A stretch of 64,000 nucleotides of DNA. Source: Anaeramoeba flamelloides (taxonomy: Eukaryota; Metamonada; Anaeramoebidae). Each line of letters opens with the position of its first letter. Positions within the stretch are counted from its first letter, which is position 1. The stretch lies in contig JANTQA010000026.1 in the NCBI GenBank assembly GCA_027625915.1, forward strand, positions 7,440,001-7,504,000, in the 5' to 3' direction. Made by a program: the position numbers and the translations under genes. The notes beneath the pieces are model-generated. The model had not been told where the DNA came from. It ran no database searches and saw nothing but the letters and a program-made list of their open reading frames with translations. Below are positions 60,630 to 64,000 of this stretch, piece after piece.

Positions 60630-62770
60630 TTGTCTGAAATGAATTTTTGTTTTGAAAAAGTTTCTTACAATTTTTATCCTTTTTGAAAAAGTCCAAAATC
60701 TAACATTACCAACTCCATTTCAAAACCATTTGCTCATTAAAAATCAAATTTTTTGAAAATAAATATTTTTATAAATTGAAGTTATTTATTATAATAAAAA
60801 AATTAGTATTTTAATCTTCAGTTCTCTATACATTAGAAATATTTGTTTTTCGTATAAAAATAAAATAAAATAAAATAAAATAAAATAAAATAAAATTAAT
60901 AAATAAAAAAAAAATGGGTTATTTATTATGAAATTTAGTTTATTTCTGAATTTTTCCAAAAAAAAAAAAATGATTTAAGTGATAGAAATACGAAATTTAA
61001 TTATCTACAATAAAAGTGTAAAAAAATATTCTTTAAAAATTAAGCCACCAAGTTTTGAAATTACTCAGTGTAAAAAATTTACTTAATTTCAAAAAAAAAA
61101 AAACAAGACAATAATTATTTAAAACTTGAAAAAAAAAGATAATTTATTTATTACAATGAAATGTTCAAATCATTTTTTTCTTTATATTAAAATAAAAAAA
61201 TCAAAGAAAAAGAACCAATAAATTCCAAATTCTTCCAAAATATTTTTTTAAAAACCTGAAAAATATAACTTATAAATGAAAGAAAATTTTTTTAATTTGA
61301 TTATTTTTAATCAATAATTAATAACCAAATCTTAATTTTTTCAGTAAGTTAATAATAACTGATTATTAATATGTATCAATAGACTTTATTATTATTTCTC
61401 AATTTTTTAAAGATTTTCAAATAAATAAAACAAAATATTATTAATAATTCTAATAAAAATATAATAATAGATAATATCACTAACTGGCTATAATACTAAT
61501 AGTTTGTTGTTTTTACTCTGAATAATTGAAAAAGAATATTACATAATCTTTGATATTTCATGAAATTTAATAAACATTTCTGAATATAATAAATAATCAT
61601 TTTTTTTTTCTGGATATTCAAGGGTGCGATTCTGATTTATTTTTCTTGTATTTTTAAATAAGATTAATCGGGTGAATGCTATTTGTTCACATAGAGTATC
61701 ATAAATTACTAAAAGTGAGACTTCTTCAAAAAAATAAGGATTTGTAAATTTGTCTTTTTCTTTCTTGGAACATTTTTTTTGATTAAATTGTTGGTTTTAT
61801 TAAATAATTTTTTGTGTCTAGAAATGTGTTTATACGAATGGGTGGTTCGAATTAAACAAAGATCAAATGAAAATAGTATCTATGAGAAAGGGTGCATCTT
61901 TTAAACAAATCATTACTTTTCGAACACCTACATGAAATTTAACCTTTCGAGATAATTTTGTTAAAATCAAGAATAATAAAAAATTATATTTGAATTAAAG
62001 ATATTTCCTAATTTTGATTTTTTTTATTCTTGTCTATGGGGTGAATTGAAAAAAGAAATTGTTTTTAATTTACATATCTTATTCATGTTTATTGTATTTT
62101 TTTTTACTTAAATCCCTTTTTTTTTTTACAAATTTGTTTTCAAAAATAGATTTTTCCAATATTTATATCACACTAAGACAAAACAGATAGGACCATATAA
62201 AATATTAATCTAAAAGATCGAATTATTGCAATCAAAAAAAAAAAAAAAAAACAAATGTAAATAAAATTAACTCAAATAAAAAGTTACCTTAATTTAAATT
62301 ATAAGAGATACTTCAAAATTATTTTGGTTTTTGTAGTTTGATACACAATATTTTATTTTCAACTTAAATAAATTTATCAAATAAACATACATTAGAGAAG
62401 AGTTATTTAAAAAATATACAATTTTTCAAAACCTAATGTAATATAGACATATTCAATGTTAACTAAAATTAAAATTCATTGATAAAATTATTTAGGAATA
62501 ACAATTTATTTATTTTTCAAAACTTTTTAATGAAAAGTTTTTCCACAAAAGAATAATAATAAAAACAAGTAAAGAAGAATTTTATCCTTTAAAATTCCTT
62601 GGCGAATAATTTCTAAATAAAATTTAGATGATAATATATATTTTTTAAAACTTACATATACAAAAATAAGTAAGTTCTCATTAAAAAAATATTTTTTTTT
62701 TTAAATGAGTTCATATCAAGAAATAAAACTTTTTTTTTTTATTTTTATTCAGGATCAATTTATTTATACA
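60630..62770. other. Gene-free AT-rich stretch
   Basis: Contains a (TAAAA)n run at about 60854-60896. No gene recognised. Confidence 0.45.
60854..60896. repeat. (TAAAA)n microsatellite
   Basis: About eight consecutive TAAAA units. Confidence 0.9.
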
Positions 62771-62965
62771 AATATTTCTAATTTCAAGGTACAAACTTCC
62801 AATGAAATTTAAGTCATCATAAAATTCACAAATTAATGCACACAATTAGGATTCAAGTAAAATAACTTTTAGAAATGAATCCAAAAAATGTACCTTCATT
62901 TGAGATTTTTTATTGTAGCTTTAGATTTCATTGAAATTTTGCGCATTAAAACTTCGGCTATCTCA
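62771..62965. mobile_element. Palindromic MITE family B, diverged copy B6
   Basis: AATTTCAAGGTACAAACTTC at the left and ATTTCATTGAAATTTTGCGC on the right are decayed family B arms around the usual AAGTAAAATAACTTTT centre. The terminal CAGTC words are lost. Confidence 0.65.
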
Positions 62966-63358
62966 AATCGAAGGTAAATTCAAAACAAATTTTTTTTTTT
63001 AGTATTATTTTGGATTAAATAGTAATATAAAATGCCCATTTATTGACTAAATGAATTTATTTCAAATATTTAATACCAAATTAACACGAGTTATTAAAAG
63101 TGCTAGAATGGGCCTACTTCTATGTGGTTATTCTAAGTTCTAAAATTAACTAAAAAATGAAAAATTGATTTCATAGCTCAATATTCAACAACAAAAAAAC
63201 ATAATTTTAAAATAAGCTGTTGGTGATATTATTTACTTTAAAATTCTCTTTATGCCAACTTGGTAAAAAAGTCCTATCAACAAAGAAACCGAGATGAGAA
63301 TATTTTTTTTTGAAAATTAATTTTTTTTTTTCCTTTTTTTATGAAAAAAAAACCATTA

Positions 63359-63555
63359 CAGTCAGTTTCACTTTTAAGGCACAAACTTTCAACGGAATTT
63401 AAGGCACAAAAAAATCTCAAATTAAGGCACAAAATTTGGAATTTTTTTTTTTACAATTTATTTTTACTAGAATTTGAATTTTGTGCCTTAATTTGAGATT
63501 TTTATTGTGCCTTAAATTTCGTTGAAAGTTTGTGCCTTAAAAGTGAAACTGACTG
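63359..63555. mobile_element. Palindromic MITE family B, best copy B7
   Basis: A 197-bp near-perfect palindrome, CAGTCAGTTTCACTTTTAAG at the left and its complement ending CTGACTG at the right, flanked by TA. The arms of about 85 bp repeat AAGGCACAAA-type words. Probably the youngest family B insertion in the window. Confidence 0.92.
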
Positions 63556-64000
63556 TACAATCATTTTATTTGTTTTAGAATAAAATTGTTTTTAAATTTT
63601 ATTTTATAGATTTCCATCGTTTTTACACAATAACAAATTTTTCTTGAAAGGAATAGTAATCTAAAAGAATTTATTTCTTATTTTGTTAATTCTTTTGGAT
63701 AAACGGGAAATCATTTTATTCAAAATATTGAAAAATGCCGGTATTGTTTAAAGAAGGACGGTTATAAACAATAAAGTTTTAAAGTTATTAACAAATTTCA
63801 CACATGGAAATTTTATTTTTGTTCTAAGATACAATTTGATTTTTTCAAAATGAAATTTTCTTGAAGATATTTGGGTATTTTGTTATTTTCAAAATTCAAA
63901 ATCAATTTTTTGTTATTCCAATAATGATTATTAATTGTTATAAGGTTTCTTGTAAATAAGGCAAAACAATTAAATAAATAAATTTTTCAAAATTGCTAAT
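63556..64000. other. Gene-free stretch to the window end
   Basis: No gene or repeat recognised. Confidence 0.4.

Noticed and set aside
61840-61880. GGTTCGAATT word suggesting a tRNA T-loop
   Set aside because: The flanking bases cannot form a T-stem or acceptor stem; no tRNA fold.

Overview
The window is eukaryotic nuclear DNA from a very AT-rich unicellular organism. Genes are sparse: about seven protein-coding loci in 64 kb. Introns follow GT-AG rules, every recognisable gene ends in TAA, and proteins carry Asn/Glu/Lys-rich low-complexity tracts. The recognisable proteins (ISY1, Enhancer of polycomb/EPL1, a tau-tubulin-kinase-like kinase, an RNFT-type membrane RING E3, a PAS-GAF protein) are general eukaryotic families. 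An AT-rich amoeboid protist such as Anaeramoeba or an amoebozoan is my guess; the sequence does not settle it.

Layout. 1-9080: one Lys-rich unknown gene (2879-3442), a 71-unit CA microsatellite and several short inverted-repeat elements. 9081-9695: ISY1 (minus). 9913-12830: dispersed repeats, one interrupted by a degenerate Tc1/mariner transposon with a DD34E transposase relic. 13024-23136: a large inverted duplication; two nearly identical copies of an unknown Asn/Glu-rich gene face each other across 5.6 kb that holds a dead LINE-like reverse transcriptase and several miniature elements. 26474-30767: EPL1 homologue (minus), split by a 3.2-kb intron. 31680-32790: palindromic AT repeat. 34135-36945: PAS-GAF protein (minus), its GAF domain split by a 1.8-kb intron. 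37291-44870: repeats and a 1.5-kb interval bounded by inverted repeats with an odd composition island. 44918-46044: nested foldback elements. 47299-53574: TTBK-like kinase (plus), split by a 4.6-kb intron and ending in a CaaX box. 58087-59382: RNFT-like RING E3 (minus). The rest is AT-rich spacer with miniature elements.

The main message is that genes here are easily missed. Three conserved proteins are cut inside their core domains by introns of 1.8, 3.2 and 4.6 kb, and two of those introns are packed with miniature inverted-repeat elements, some nested. I could group about ten repeat families by eye. Some have CAGTC-type ends beside TA (Tc1/mariner-like); others have ends that read TTAAGG. 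The genes do not form a pathway: splicing (ISY1), chromatin acetylation (EPL1), membrane ubiquitination (RNFT) and signalling (kinase, PAS-GAF) are simply neighbours.
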